Source: Lachnospiraceae bacterium (GTDB lineage Bacteria; Bacillota; Clostridia; Lachnospirales; Lachnospiraceae). From it: 64,000 nucleotides of DNA. The notes under the pieces are model-generated. The model saw only the letters and a program-made list of their open reading frames with translations, was not told where the DNA came from and searched no databases. The DNA lies in the NCBI GenBank assembly GCA_029063085.1, contig JAIDOW010000026.1, positions 79,180 to 143,179 on the forward strand, in the 5' to 3' direction. Shown one piece after another: positions 48,841-58,681 of the stretch. The first letter of the stretch is position 1. The number at the start of each line of letters is the position of its first letter. A program made the position numbers and the translations under genes.

Positions 48841-49818
48841 ATTTATTCTGGATAATCTATTATTTTCTATTTCTATTTTATCTATCCAGTATTCATTTAT
48901 TTTACCAGATGAAAAGGAGAACTGCCTATGACAGACACAAAAACACAACACGATGCTTTACCCACCGGAGCCCTTCCTTATACAATGACCAACGACTACA
49001 TGTTCCGGGCGGTATTGCAGAAGAACACCCATGCCTTAAAGGGCTTTCTCTACGCCCTTTTATCCCTGCCGGAAGAAAGCATTCAGAGTGTAGAGATTCT
49101 CAATCCAATCCAGCTTGGCGAAACCATCAATGATAAGACCTGCGTACTGGATATCAAAATCCGGCTGAACCACGACCAGATCATCAACATCGAAATGCAG
49201 GTTCACGACCTGGGCAACTGGCCTGAACGTTCCCTTACTTACCTGTGCCGCTCCTTTGACAACCTGCAAAAAGGGGAAGACTACATTAATGTCCGTACCA
49301 CGATACACATTGGTATTGTAAATTTTGACATTCCCGGTCTGACACCGGAATTTTATTCGGAATTTAAGCTCATGAACACGAAAAACCATGAAGTTTATAG
49401 TGACAAATTTATTCTCCGTGTGTTAAACTTAAATGTATTAAAAGATGCTTCTACAAAAATGAACCTTACGGATTTGTATGATTGGGCAAAGCTTTTAAAA
49501 GCCACAACCTGGGAGGAATTAGATATGTTAGCGAAGAAAAATACTTACATTGAAGATACCGTTGTTACTTTCCGCCAGATGACCGAGGATGAAAAGATCC
49601 GGGAGCAGTGTGAAGCCAGGGAAAAGTATAACTGGGATATGGCTTCCGCCATTGCTAAAGGGAAATCTGAGGGTTATGCCGAAGGAAAATCTGAGGGTGA
49701 AAAACGTCTTGCCACCTTGATCAACATTCTCATACAAAATGGCTTATCTGATGAGATTCCCAAGGTCACAACCGATTCTGAATACAGAGAAGCTTTATAT
49801 AAACAATATAAATTGTAA
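48841..49818 (+). repeat. Direct duplication, copy A (Rpn-family gene)
   Basis: About 1 kb, including 87 bases of upstream sequence, is repeated at 49853-50807. The upstream part (ATTTATTCTGGATAATCTAT) is shared, with one indel. Copy A has 24 extra bases near its 3' end. Confidence 0.9.
48928..49818 (+). CDS. Rpn-family recombination-promoting nuclease/putative transposase, copy A
   Basis: A 296-residue PD-(D/E)XK-fold protein. The N-terminal half has the family pattern YTMTNDYMFRAVLQKNTHAL and a nuclease-like core: KTCVLDIKIRLNHDQIINIE followed by EMQVHDLGNWPERSLTYLCR (Asp, then Glu-x-Gln). The middle (PEFYSEFKLMNTKNHEVYSD) matches the family, and the tail ends in a KGKSEGYAEGKSEGEKRL repeat and a short helix. 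Such proteins promote RecA-independent recombination in E. coli; cellular use here is unknown. Ribosome binding site AAAGGAG at 48913-48919. It is followed 122 bases later by a near-identical second gene in the same direction. Confidence 0.92.
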   Translation: MTDTKTQHDALPTGALPYTMTNDYMFRAVLQKNTHALKGFLYALLSLPEESIQSVEILNPIQLGETINDKTCVLDIKIRLNHDQIINIEMQVHDLGNWPERSLTYLCRSFDNLQKGEDYINVRTTIHIGIVNFDIPGLTPEFYSEFKLMNTKNHEVYSDKFILRVLNLNVLKDASTKMNLTDLYDWAKLLKATTWEELDMLAKKNTYIEDTVVTFRQMTEDEKIREQCEAREKYNWDMASAIAKGKSEGYAEGKSEGEKRLATLINILIQNGLSDEIPKVTTDSEYREALYKQYKL

Positions 49819-49852
49819 GCAATCATATTTTTTATACATTATTTCTATCAAA

Positions 49853-50807
49853 ATTTATTCTGGATAATCTATCATTTTCTATTTCTGTTTTTATCTATCC
49901 AGTATTCATTGATTTTACCAGATGAAAAGGAGAACTGCCTATGACAGACACAAAAACACAACACGATGCTTTACCCACCGGATCCCTTCCTTATACAATG
50001 ACCAACGACTACATGTTCCGGGCGGTATTGCAGAAGAACACCCATGCCTTAAAGGGATTCCTTTACGCCCTTTTATCCCTGCCAGAGGGAAGCATCCAAA
50101 ATGTAGAGATTCTAAACCCAATCCAGCTTGGCGAAACCATCAATGATAAGACCTGCGTGCTGGATATCAAGATCCGGCTGAACCATGACCAGATCATCAA
50201 CATTGAGATGCAGGTTCACGACCTGGGCAACTGGCCTGAACGCTCCCTTACTTACCTGTGCCGCTCCTTTGACAACCTGCAAAAAGGGGAAGACTACATT
50301 AATGTCCGTACCACGATACACATTGGTATTGTAAATTTTGACATTCCCGGTCTGACACCGGAATTTTATTCGGAATTTAAGCTCATGAACACGAAAAACC
50401 ATGAAGTTTATAGTGACAAATTTATTCTCCGTGTGTTAAACTTAAATGTATTAAAAGATGCTTCTACAAAAATGAACCTTACGGATTTGTATGATTGGGC
50501 AAAGCTTTTAAAAGCCACAACCTGGGAGGAATTAGATATGTTAGCGAAGAAAAATACTTACATTGAAGATACCGTTGTTACTTTCCGCCAGATGACTGAG
50601 GATGAAAAGATTCGGGAGCAGTGTGAAGCCAGGGAAAAGTATAACTGGGATATGGCTTCCGCCATTGCTAAAGGAAAATCTGAGGGTGAAAAACGTCTTG
50701 CCACCTTGATCAATATTCTCATACAAAATGGTTTATCTGATGAGATTCCCAAGGTCACAACCGATTCTGAATACAGAGAAGCTTTGTATAAACAATATAA
50801 ATTGTAA
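49853..50807 (+). repeat. Direct duplication, copy B (Rpn-family gene)
   Basis: Second copy of the unit at 48841-49818, beginning with the same upstream sequence at 49853. Differences cluster at the 5' third of the gene, while roughly 340 bases of the middle (about 50245-50590) show no difference to copy A. Confidence 0.9.
49941..50807 (+). CDS. Rpn-family recombination-promoting nuclease/putative transposase, copy B
   Basis: A 288-residue duplicate of the gene at 48928. The same nuclease-core segments are present (KTCVLDIKIRLNHDQIINIE, EMQVHDLGNWPERSLTYLCR), and the same AAAGGAG precedes ATG 49941. It lacks the eight residues YAEGKSEG of copy A, one unit of the Gly/Glu-rich tail repeat. Only about a handful of residues differ elsewhere (for example LPTGSLPYT for LPTGALPYT, PEGSIQNVE for PEESIQSVE). 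Both copies look intact, with no frameshift. The gene ends before a strong hairpin shared with the GH4 gene. A third, broken relative of the family is at 4508-4976. Confidence 0.92.
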   Translation: MTDTKTQHDALPTGSLPYTMTNDYMFRAVLQKNTHALKGFLYALLSLPEGSIQNVEILNPIQLGETINDKTCVLDIKIRLNHDQIINIEMQVHDLGNWPERSLTYLCRSFDNLQKGEDYINVRTTIHIGIVNFDIPGLTPEFYSEFKLMNTKNHEVYSDKFILRVLNLNVLKDASTKMNLTDLYDWAKLLKATTWEELDMLAKKNTYIEDTVVTFRQMTEDEKIREQCEAREKYNWDMASAIAKGKSEGEKRLATLINILIQNGLSDEIPKVTTDSEYREALYKQYKL

Positions 50808-50851
50808 AAAAGGATCTTTAATAGTTTTTATCAATAACCCTCTTAATAAAA

Positions 50852-50891
50852 AGGCATCCCATAATCTGTCTCTTAACAGACTGGGATGCCT
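50852..50891 (-). terminator. Bidirectional terminator after GH4 gene and Rpn copy B
   Basis: AGGCATCCCA (50852-50861) pairs with TGGGATGCCT (50882-50891), and the 20-base interval pairs further (TCTGT with ACAGA). An A-run at 50847-50852 gives a U-tract on the minus strand. Confidence 0.85.
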
Positions 50892-50908
50892 CATTATATG
50901 GGAAGTGC

Positions 50909-52267
<1,359 letters not shown>

Positions 52268-52311
52268 TCATGTAAATATCTATTTCAAGTTTCTGCTGTC
52301 AATTCTATCAC

Positions 52312-52363
52312 TCAGGGCAGATGCTGTTCGAGGGGGGGGAAGGGAACAGCTTTCCTGCCCTGA
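52312..52363 (-). repeat. Double hairpin with eight-C tract between PTS and GH4 genes
   Basis: TCAGGGCAG (52312-52320) pairs with CTGCCCTGA (52355-52363) and, inside, GCTGTTC (52323-52329) with GAACAGC (52344-52350). The loop on the mRNA strand contains eight C residues (52332-52339). No long T-run follows, so it is more likely an RNA-processing or stability element than a full terminator. Confidence 0.65.
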
Positions 52364-52382
52364 ATTATATCAAGCAGTAAAC

Positions 52383-54422
52383 CTACTGCACTTCCATACA
52401 GACATCTTTAAGGGCTGCCTTTCCCGGTATTGCCAGTACTTTCTCATACTGGTCCGCATTGGTTACCAGTACAGCTATCGTTGTATCATAGCCTTTCTCT
52501 GCAATGGCTTTTCTGTCAAATGTCACCAGTTTATCTCCTTTTTTCACCTGATCTCCTGCATGAACATGTGCGACAAAGCCTTCTCCGTTTAATTCAACCG
52601 TGTCAATTCCGATATGAATTAAAATTTCCACACCATCCTTCGTAGTAAATCCTACCGCATGCTTTGTATCAAATACCATGGCAATTTCGGCATCTTCAGG
52701 TGCATATATTGTATCCGCTTCAGGTATAATGGCGACACCCGGTCCCATACTGCCGGAAGCAAATCCCTCATCCTTCATTTCCTCTAAAGGTATTACATTT
52801 CCTTCTACCGGCGAACCGATGCGGATTTTTGCTTTTTGCTCTCCATTGCCGCCTTTTACGAGAAGTGCTTCAAACTCGCTTCTTACATTTTCTACATCCA
52901 TACCGACAATCACCTGAACCGCATTTCCTTTTGTTACCAGTCCGTGTGCTCCCGCTGCCTTAAATGCGGATGTATCCTGTACAAGGGAAATATCTGCCAC
53001 AGTCAGACGAAGCCTTGTTGCACAATTTGTCACATCCGTAATATTCTCTGCTCCGCCCAGTGCATCCAGAAAATCAGATGCTTTCCTTGCACATACATCG
53101 CCGCCTTTTGCACTGCCCTTCTTATCCTTATAATCTGCCTTGGAAAAGAACTTAACCTCTTCATCATTATCCTCACGCCCTGGTGTCTTAATATCAAATT
53201 TCAAAATGACTGTTTTGAATACAAAATAATATATTGCTATAAACACCAGCCCGACAATAACCTGTTTTACATATGTTCCTGCATATGTCCCTCCTAATGG
53301 TATCCAGTTGATTGCCGCAAACTCAATCAGACCTCCTGCAAAGTTACCTACAACACCAACCATATAAGTTACCATATCCATCACACCCGCTAATACAGAA
53401 TGCAATAAAAACAGCGGAGGACAGATAAACAGGAATGTAAATTCCAGTGGTTCCGTTACACCTGCTACCACCGCAGTAAGGGTAATCGGAATTAAAAGAC
53501 CTGCCACTTCTTTTTTACGCTCTTTCTTTGCTGTTGCATAGAAAGCCAATGCGATACCAATAGAACCGAAAATCTTCTCCATTCCATACAATGCGAATCC
53601 ACCCTGTGGGAACAGTTCCTTAAGCGGTACTCCGGAAGCAGCAAACTCTCCTAAATGCTGTGTCCAGTAAGCCACGATACCGCCATTCACCGCTACATTA
53701 TCATAAAGGAACGGTGAGTATATAAAATGATGAAGACCTGCCGGAATCAAAATACGGTTTAAGAAGGAATACACTCCGACTCCTGCTGCCCCCGATCCCG
53801 CGAGAAAGGTCTGTAAAGAACCTATCGCCATCTGTACCTTTGGCCAGATGAGTGCTGCCAAAAATGCTACCGGGATCATAACAAAGAAACCGATGATATA
53901 TACAAAAGTGGAACCTCTGAAAATTCCCAAAAATTCCGGCAGTTTTGTATCATAGTACTTATTGTGAATCCACACAACGATGGCTGCAATAATAATAGCT
54001 CCTATCATTCCCATATCCAGCGTCTTAATACCGGCCACACTTGCAAGACCGCTGGTATTTCCAACCTCCTGCGTAAAATCAACCCCAAAGGTCGGTCCCC
54101 ACAGTGAAAGAATCGTGCTTAAAAAATAGTTAAATGTTAAGTAAATTACCAGTGCTTCCAGACAGGCTCTTGCATTTTGTTTTTTTGCCAGACCAATAGG
54201 AAGACCAATTACGAAGACCAGCGGCATATTACGAAATACTGTCCATGAACCTTCACTGATCACATACCAGATTTGATACCACATACCATCCGGCTTTGCC
54301 AGATCCCCTAAAATCTGTTCGTTCATGCACAAGGTAGAGATACCAGCCATAATACCTGCAAACGCAAAGAGCAGAACCGGCGTAAACATGGCACCTCCAA
54401 ATCTCTGGATTTTTTGCATCAT
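52383..54422 (-). CDS. PTS alpha-glucoside transporter, EIICBA fusion
   Basis: A 679-residue permease that imports and phosphorylates an alpha-glucoside. EIIC comes first (about ten membrane helices; opening MQKIQRFGGAMFTPVLLFAF, later VAGVTEPLEFTFLFICPPLF, the conserved GITEP-like loop). Then EIIB (residues 435-520, with phosphorylated Cys in DVTNCATRLRLTVADIS) and EIIA at the C-terminus (540-679, with IPEADTIYAPEDAEIAMVF and phosphorylated His in EILIHIGIDTVELNGEGF). The EIIC opening resembles MalX/GlvC-type alpha-glucoside transporters. The downstream GH4 enzyme has the alpha-specific motif. The ribosome binding site is AGGAGGG. It has its own promoter region after the RpiR gene, so it is probably controlled by RpiR. 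Confidence 0.95.
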   Translation of the reverse strand: MMQKIQRFGGAMFTPVLLFAFAGIMAGISTLCMNEQILGDLAKPDGMWYQIWYVISEGSWTVFRNMPLVFVIGLPIGLAKKQNARACLEALVIYLTFNYFLSTILSLWGPTFGVDFTQEVGNTSGLASVAGIKTLDMGMIGAIIIAAIVVWIHNKYYDTKLPEFLGIFRGSTFVYIIGFFVMIPVAFLAALIWPKVQMAIGSLQTFLAGSGAAGVGVYSFLNRILIPAGLHHFIYSPFLYDNVAVNGGIVAYWTQHLGEFAASGVPLKELFPQGGFALYGMEKIFGSIGIALAFYATAKKERKKEVAGLLIPITLTAVVAGVTEPLEFTFLFICPPLFLLHSVLAGVMDMVTYMVGVVGNFAGGLIEFAAINWIPLGGTYAGTYVKQVIVGLVFIAIYYFVFKTVILKFDIKTPGREDNDEEVKFFSKADYKDKKGSAKGGDVCARKASDFLDALGGAENITDVTNCATRLRLTVADISLVQDTSAFKAAGAHGLVTKGNAVQVIVGMDVENVRSEFEALLVKGGNGEQKAKIRIGSPVEGNVIPLEEMKDEGFASGSMGPGVAIIPEADTIYAPEDAEIAMVFDTKHAVGFTTKDGVEILIHIGIDTVELNGEGFVAHVHAGDQVKKGDKLVTFDRKAIAEKGYDTTIAVLVTNADQYEKVLAIPGKAALKDVCMEVQ

Positions 54423-54463
54423 AACGAATCCCTCCTAAAAATTATTTTACTTTTTCCCCAAAG

Positions 54464-54488
54464 TACTTCCTGACGAAAATACTTCCTG
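54464..54488 (-). promoter_or_regulatory. Direct repeats in the PTS promoter region, candidate RpiR sites
   Basis: The 9-mer TACTTCCTG occurs at 54464-54472 and 54480-54488 (16 bp apart). On the minus strand a TTGAGA box near 54499-54504 and TATTTT near 54476-54481 could form the promoter that these repeats overlap. The rest of 54423-54704 holds only the terminator of the RpiR gene. Confidence 0.35.
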
Positions 54489-54660
54489 TATGTACATTTC
54501 TCAAACACATTTCTGATCAGATGTTTGTTTTGATACAACTATCATATTCACAAAATGCCCTAAAGTCAACGTTTCCAGGGCTTTCTGTGCCTCTTCCTGC
54601 CACTTAGGTTTTCTTCACATCTGCCTGTGAAATTTCACAGCATTTATCTGTTTTTTGCAC

Positions 54661-54695
54661 AAAAAAATACCACCCTTTCCGGATGGCATTGGTAT
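54661..54695 (-). terminator. Terminator of the RpiR gene
   Basis: On the minus strand ATACCA (54690-54695) pairs with TGGTAT (54667-54672) together with further pairs inside (CC with GG), followed by a seven-U tract (A-run 54661-54667). Confidence 0.8.
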
Positions 54696-54704
54696 AATTT
54701 TTTC

Positions 54705-55481
54705 CTAATCAATATATCTTTCACAGCGTTTTTCCTGATAAATCAGATATTTAATTAAAAGCAGCTCCACCACCATAAAAAATAATGTGGTTGTCTCATA
54801 ATTCTCAATATGTGTGGTAGCAACATTAGAGGTATTGATATATATACACTCATCACTCATCTGTGCCAGTGTATTGTTCTTAAGTTTTGTCATTGCAATA
54901 ATAGGAATCCCTTTCATGTTCAGAATCTTTGCAAAATTTACAACATGTCCGGACTCCCCTGTAAGGGATACAATGATTACCAAATCCCCTTCCTGCAATA
55001 CATTTGCAATCAATTCCTGTTCCGCTTCTAAACCTTCAATCTGATACATGCATACCTTAGCAGACAAAAAAGCACGCTTAAACTCCTTGGCAACAAAAGA
55101 CTGGACTGCACCGGAACCGTAAACAAATATCCGCTTTGCCTCATAAATCCGTTTACAAATATCAGAATAATCCGTTTTTTCCATCTCATCAATCTTTTTC
55201 CTATAATCATCACAGACTGTCTTTATCGTATTTTTGTCAGCTCTTGGACGACTCTTTTTCTGTTCTAATTTTAAGTGAATCTTTAACTCTGAAAAACCTT
55301 CCATTGATAATTTTTTCGCAAAACGCAGTATTGTGGTTCGGGATACATTGCAGTTCTTGGCAAGTTCTTCAATGGTACACTGACAGCATTCTTCACGATG
55401 ACTCTCAATATAATTCCAAATATAAATATCATTTTCATTTAATTTGTTGTAATTCATTTTTACTACATCTTCAATCGCCAT
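54705..55481 (-). CDS. MurR/RpiR-family transcriptional regulator
   Basis: A 258-residue regulator with an N-terminal HTH_6 domain (residues 1-80: EDVVKMNYNKLNENDIYIWN, CTIEELAKNCNVSRTTILRF, AKKLSMEGFSELKIHLKLE) and a C-terminal SIS sugar-phosphate binding domain (RIFVYGSGAVQSFVAKEFKR; DLVIIVSLTGESGHVVNFAK). Members repress or activate sugar catabolic genes in response to phosphosugars. It is upstream of, and in the same direction as, the alpha-glucoside PTS and GH4 genes, with a terminator between, so it most probably regulates that operon with a sugar phosphate as effector. The start at 55481 is not backed by a strong ribosome binding site. Confidence 0.93.
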   Translation of the reverse strand: MAIEDVVKMNYNKLNENDIYIWNYIESHREECCQCTIEELAKNCNVSRTTILRFAKKLSMEGFSELKIHLKLEQKKSRPRADKNTIKTVCDDYRKKIDEMEKTDYSDICKRIYEAKRIFVYGSGAVQSFVAKEFKRAFLSAKVCMYQIEGLEAEQELIANVLQEGDLVIIVSLTGESGHVVNFAKILNMKGIPIIAMTKLKNNTLAQMSDECIYINTSNVATTHIENYETTTLFFMVVELLLIKYLIYQEKRCERYID

Positions 55482-55701
55482 AATATCCCCTCATAACTAA
55501 TCCCCCTGTTTCAGATCCAACGAGAATTTCTTAATTTTTATTAATTTTACCACAATACCAGATAAAATAGCAATTATAACCCACTTATACAAAAACTTCA
55601 CTTTAATGCCTGTTTTTCTTACTGTCTACATAAAATAGCACTATACAATTTATTAATATCTGATACAATATATATAAAACTACGCAAAGGATATGAAAAC
55701 T

Positions 55702-57666
55702 ATGAAAAAAAGGAAAACGATGAAACAAAAAATAGTGTTTTATGTTATGAGTGTATCAATTTCACTCGGGATACTTCTAACCTTCACCATGATTGTCAAC
55801 AGTTTTATATCTACAAGCGCCATCCTGTCAGACAATTTGCAGACGATGGCAAAGACCTCCTCCCAGAATGTAAGCTCGAATCTTCACCTTCTGACAGACC
55901 GCATGGCAAATCTGGCATTGGAAAATGAGCTGCTGGAGGATTCGCTAAATACCGGAAAAAAGCAGGAGATTTTAGATGAAAGGAAAACCCGCATTGAATT
56001 TGTCTGGCTTGCAGTCTATGATCTGGAAGGACAAAAATTATATGGAGATGATCTTGCTCCGGATTCTATTACTGATAAAAAATATTATACCTATTTAACC
56101 AACACAAGTAATATTTCTATTGGTGAACCTTATTATTCCGATAACGTATGGCAGCTGTCCGTGGGAGCTCCGCTTAGCAGAGAAGGGGAATGCTTTGCTT
56201 ATCTGATTGGAAGTTATAAATATGACTTGTTAAATGATGTGTTAAGCAATATCAATATCGGCATCAACGGCTCTGCCTATATCATTAACGAAGAGGGCAC
56301 AATCATTGCCGACAAAGACTTATCCAATATGGAGAAACATCCCAATATATATGAACTCTACGGTTCTAAGAAAAATAATGCCATTTTTGATGCCATGGTT
56401 CATTTCCAGACCGGTTCTGAAATCATGAAGCTACAGCACAAAAAACATTATATGGCATATTCCCCTGTGGCAGGCACGAACTGGACATTAATCATTGACG
56501 CTCCAAGGAGTGATTTCATGAAATCACTTGTGATATCCGTTATACTATGTATCCTGTTAGCCTCTGCATTGCTTATTGCAGCAAGATTCTTTACAGCATT
56601 GGCAGCTGAAAAGATATCCGATTCTCTTTCTTTGTCTACAAAAAGGCTGACTGCATTAGCAGAAGGCAATTTAAAGGACGAGGTTATCCTTGCACAAACG
56701 GAAGACGAAGCGGAGATATTGACCAATGCCCTTTCAAAGACGATTAATAATATTGACTCTTACATAGATAACTTAAAAACTTCTCTCGGATATCTGTCGC
56801 AGGGAGACTATTCCCAGGATATCCCGGATACTTTCATTGGAGATTTTGCCGCAATTAAAGATGCCTTAACCAGTATCACGGTATCGCTGAACCAGACTAT
56901 GCACCAGATCAATGATGCCTCTGCTGCTGTGAACCAGAACTCTTCTGAAGTTTCCGGCTATGCCAAACGGCTTTATGACGGTTCTGTAGAACAGTCCTCT
57001 GCACTGGACCGGTTAGATAGAAGCATTCATATTATTACAGAAAAAATTCGTCTGATTAACGAAAGTGCCACTCAGGTCAAATTATATACCAGTGGTGCCG
57101 AAGACAGAATTTCACAGGGTAAACAACAGATGGATTCCATGCTTGGCACCATGAACAACATTTATTCCAATATGCAGGAGATTATAAAAATCAGCCAACT
57201 AATTGATGATATTTCATCACAGACAAGTCTGCTGGCATTAAATGCTTCCATTGAAGCTGCAAGAGCCGGAGAAAGTGGAAGAGGCTTTGCAATTGTCGCA
57301 CAGCAGATAGGTGTCCTGGCAGACCAGACAGCAGATGCTTTAAAACAAACCGGAGATATTATTCTTCAAGCTAATCTGTCTATTGATGAGGGGCTTGCCA
57401 CTGCCAAAGCAACGGCCGAATCCTTTCAGGAGATTAATAAAACCACCGACGAATTTAAAGGAATTTCCAGCCAGATTGAACAGATTGTCACAGAACAGCA
57501 AAATACAGTTGGTCTGGTATCCAAAGAAATCCGTACTGTTTTAGATATTGCCCATACTAACCAGCAGTTAGCTGCCGAAGCGGATAAAACCGCCGCCCAC
57601 TCTCTGTTACAATCACAGGAATTAGAACAGGTAGTTGCTTCTGTAAAATTAAAGGAGGAATTGTAA
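55702..57666 (+). CDS. Methyl-accepting chemotaxis protein (dCache-like sensor)
   Basis: A 654-residue transmembrane chemoreceptor. The start at 55702 is slightly preferred; ATG 55693 stands only two bases after AAAGG. N-terminal helix: FYVMSVSISLGILLTFTMIV. Extracellular sensor (residues 35-270) with a Cache-type fold (KKYYTYLTNTSNISIGEPYY, GSAYIINEEGTIIADKDLSN). Second helix SLVISVILCILLASALLIAA, HAMP to about 345, then the signalling coiled coil. The hairpin tip reads ISSQTSLLALNASIEAARAG followed by ESGRGFAIVAQQIGVLADQT, diagnostic for MCPs. No other chemotaxis or flagellar gene is in the window. It is followed two bases later by an FMN-binding lipoprotein gene. Confidence 0.95.
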   Translation: MKKRKTMKQKIVFYVMSVSISLGILLTFTMIVNSFISTSAILSDNLQTMAKTSSQNVSSNLHLLTDRMANLALENELLEDSLNTGKKQEILDERKTRIEFVWLAVYDLEGQKLYGDDLAPDSITDKKYYTYLTNTSNISIGEPYYSDNVWQLSVGAPLSREGECFAYLIGSYKYDLLNDVLSNINIGINGSAYIINEEGTIIADKDLSNMEKHPNIYELYGSKKNNAIFDAMVHFQTGSEIMKLQHKKHYMAYSPVAGTNWTLIIDAPRSDFMKSLVISVILCILLASALLIAARFFTALAAEKISDSLSLSTKRLTALAEGNLKDEVILAQTEDEAEILTNALSKTINNIDSYIDNLKTSLGYLSQGDYSQDIPDTFIGDFAAIKDALTSITVSLNQTMHQINDASAAVNQNSSEVSGYAKRLYDGSVEQSSALDRLDRSIHIITEKIRLINESATQVKLYTSGAEDRISQGKQQMDSMLGTMNNIYSNMQEIIKISQLIDDISSQTSLLALNASIEAARAGESGRGFAIVAQQIGVLADQTADALKQTGDIILQANLSIDEGLATAKATAESFQEINKTTDEFKGISSQIEQIVTEQQNTVGLVSKEIRTVLDIAHTNQQLAAEADKTAAHSLLQSQELEQVVASVKLKEEL

Positions 57667-57668
57667 TT

Positions 57669-58118
57669 ATGAAGAAAAAACACCTAATCTTTTTACTTAC
57701 ACTAACATTATTCTCCATGATTTTAACAGGCTGCAAGGCAGGAAATAAAATGAAAGACGGCTACTATACTGCCCAAATGGCCGAATTGTCATATGGTTGG
57801 AGAGAATATGTATGTATCTTTGTAAAAAATGATAAAATTGTTTCTGTAGAATTTAATGCCAAAAACGAAAGCGGATTTATCAAAGCCTGGGACAATGAAT
57901 ATATGCGGAATATGGAACCGATATCCAAAACCTATCCAAACAAATACACAAGAGAATATGTTCAGCAGTTAATTGACGGACAAAAAGATACAAAAGTGGA
58001 TATGATTACAGGTGCATCCAGTTCCGGGGAGAATTTTGAAAAATTGGTCGCTGCCGTCATTGAACAGGCCAAAAAAGGTGACTCTTCTGTTGCAAGTGTC
58101 CAGTCTGTCGGAGAATAA
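57669..58118 (+). CDS. FMN-binding lipoprotein
   Basis: A 149-residue exported protein. The signal sequence is KKKHLIFLLTLTLFSMILTGC with a good lipobox (LTGC, Cys at 21). The rest is one FMN_bind domain: KDGYYTAQMAELSYGWREYV, VSVEFNAKNESGF, and the flavinylation-type motif VDMITGASSSGENFEKLV near residue 114. The usual acceptor in S(T)GAT is Thr; here it is Ser, so covalent FMN transfer is uncertain. The start is two bases after the chemoreceptor stop with GGAGG inside that gene's end, so the two are coupled. A redox or flavin-related role tied to the receptor is inference. Confidence 0.88.
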   Translation: MKKKHLIFLLTLTLFSMILTGCKAGNKMKDGYYTAQMAELSYGWREYVCIFVKNDKIVSVEFNAKNESGFIKAWDNEYMRNMEPISKTYPNKYTREYVQQLIDGQKDTKVDMITGASSSGENFEKLVAAVIEQAKKGDSSVASVQSVGE

Positions 58119-58228
58119 GCAGACGCTTACATTTATTATGCTATTGTTTTATTGAAACTTATCCATTATAATAAATTGCAGTTTTACAATGATTTAATAC
58201 ACAATATCGATCGGGAGGAAAACAGATT

Positions 58229-58597
58229 ATGGATTATGTATGGAGTGATAGAAAAAGAACTTTGTTTGGATTACCGCTATCCTTTACAAAATACATGCTG
58301 TCAGAGGAGCGCTTATTTATTGAACAAGGCTTTTTGAACAAGAAAGAAGATGAAGTACGGTTATACCGGATCATGGATGTATCCCTTACCAGATCCTTTG
58401 GTCAGAGAATCTTTGGTGTAGGTACAATTCACTGTTGCTCTGCTGATAAGTCTCTTGGAGATTTTGATATTCTCAGTGTCAAAAATCCAAAGGATGTAAA
58501 GGAACAATTATCTCAGCTGGTTGAAGCCCAGCGAGATGCCAAACGGGTTACCAACCGGGAATATATGGATGATGACCATGAGAATGAATTAGATTAA
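58229..58597 (+). CDS. Bacterial PH-domain-like protein (DUF304 type), 122 aa
   Basis: A small cytosolic protein with one beta-rich domain. FGLPLSFTKYMLSEERLFIE, KEDEVRLYRIMDVSLTRSFG and GVGTIHCCSADKSLGDFDIL follow the strand pattern of bacterial PH_2/DUF304 domains. The 25 C-terminal residues are charged (REYMDDDHENELD). Unlike YdbS/YdbT it has no membrane helices. GGGAGG precedes ATG 58229, and the frame at 58152 that overlaps it is a shadow. It follows the FMN-binding gene by 110 bases without a visible terminator between; a terminator follows it. Confidence 0.8.
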   Translation: MDYVWSDRKRTLFGLPLSFTKYMLSEERLFIEQGFLNKKEDEVRLYRIMDVSLTRSFGQRIFGVGTIHCCSADKSLGDFDILSVKNPKDVKEQLSQLVEAQRDAKRVTNREYMDDDHENELD

Positions 58598-58598
58598 A

Positions 58599-58650
58599 AA
58601 AATGCACCCCAACCGGATATGATATCCTTTCCGGCATGAGGGTGCATTTT
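58599..58650. terminator. Bidirectional terminator after PH-domain gene
   Basis: AAAATGCACCC (58599-58609) pairs with GGGTGCATTTT (58640-58650); a second hairpin lies inside (CCGGATATGATATCCTTTCCGG region). It separates the PH-domain gene from the converging BlaR1-like gene. Confidence 0.9.
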
Positions 58651-58681
58651 ATTTTCTTTTGGGAAATATGTCTATCCGATA

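Noticed and set aside
52332..52339. Phase-variable homopolymer in a coding region
   Set aside because: The tract of eight is in an intergenic hairpin, not in a reading frame; only an effect on RNA folding remains possible.
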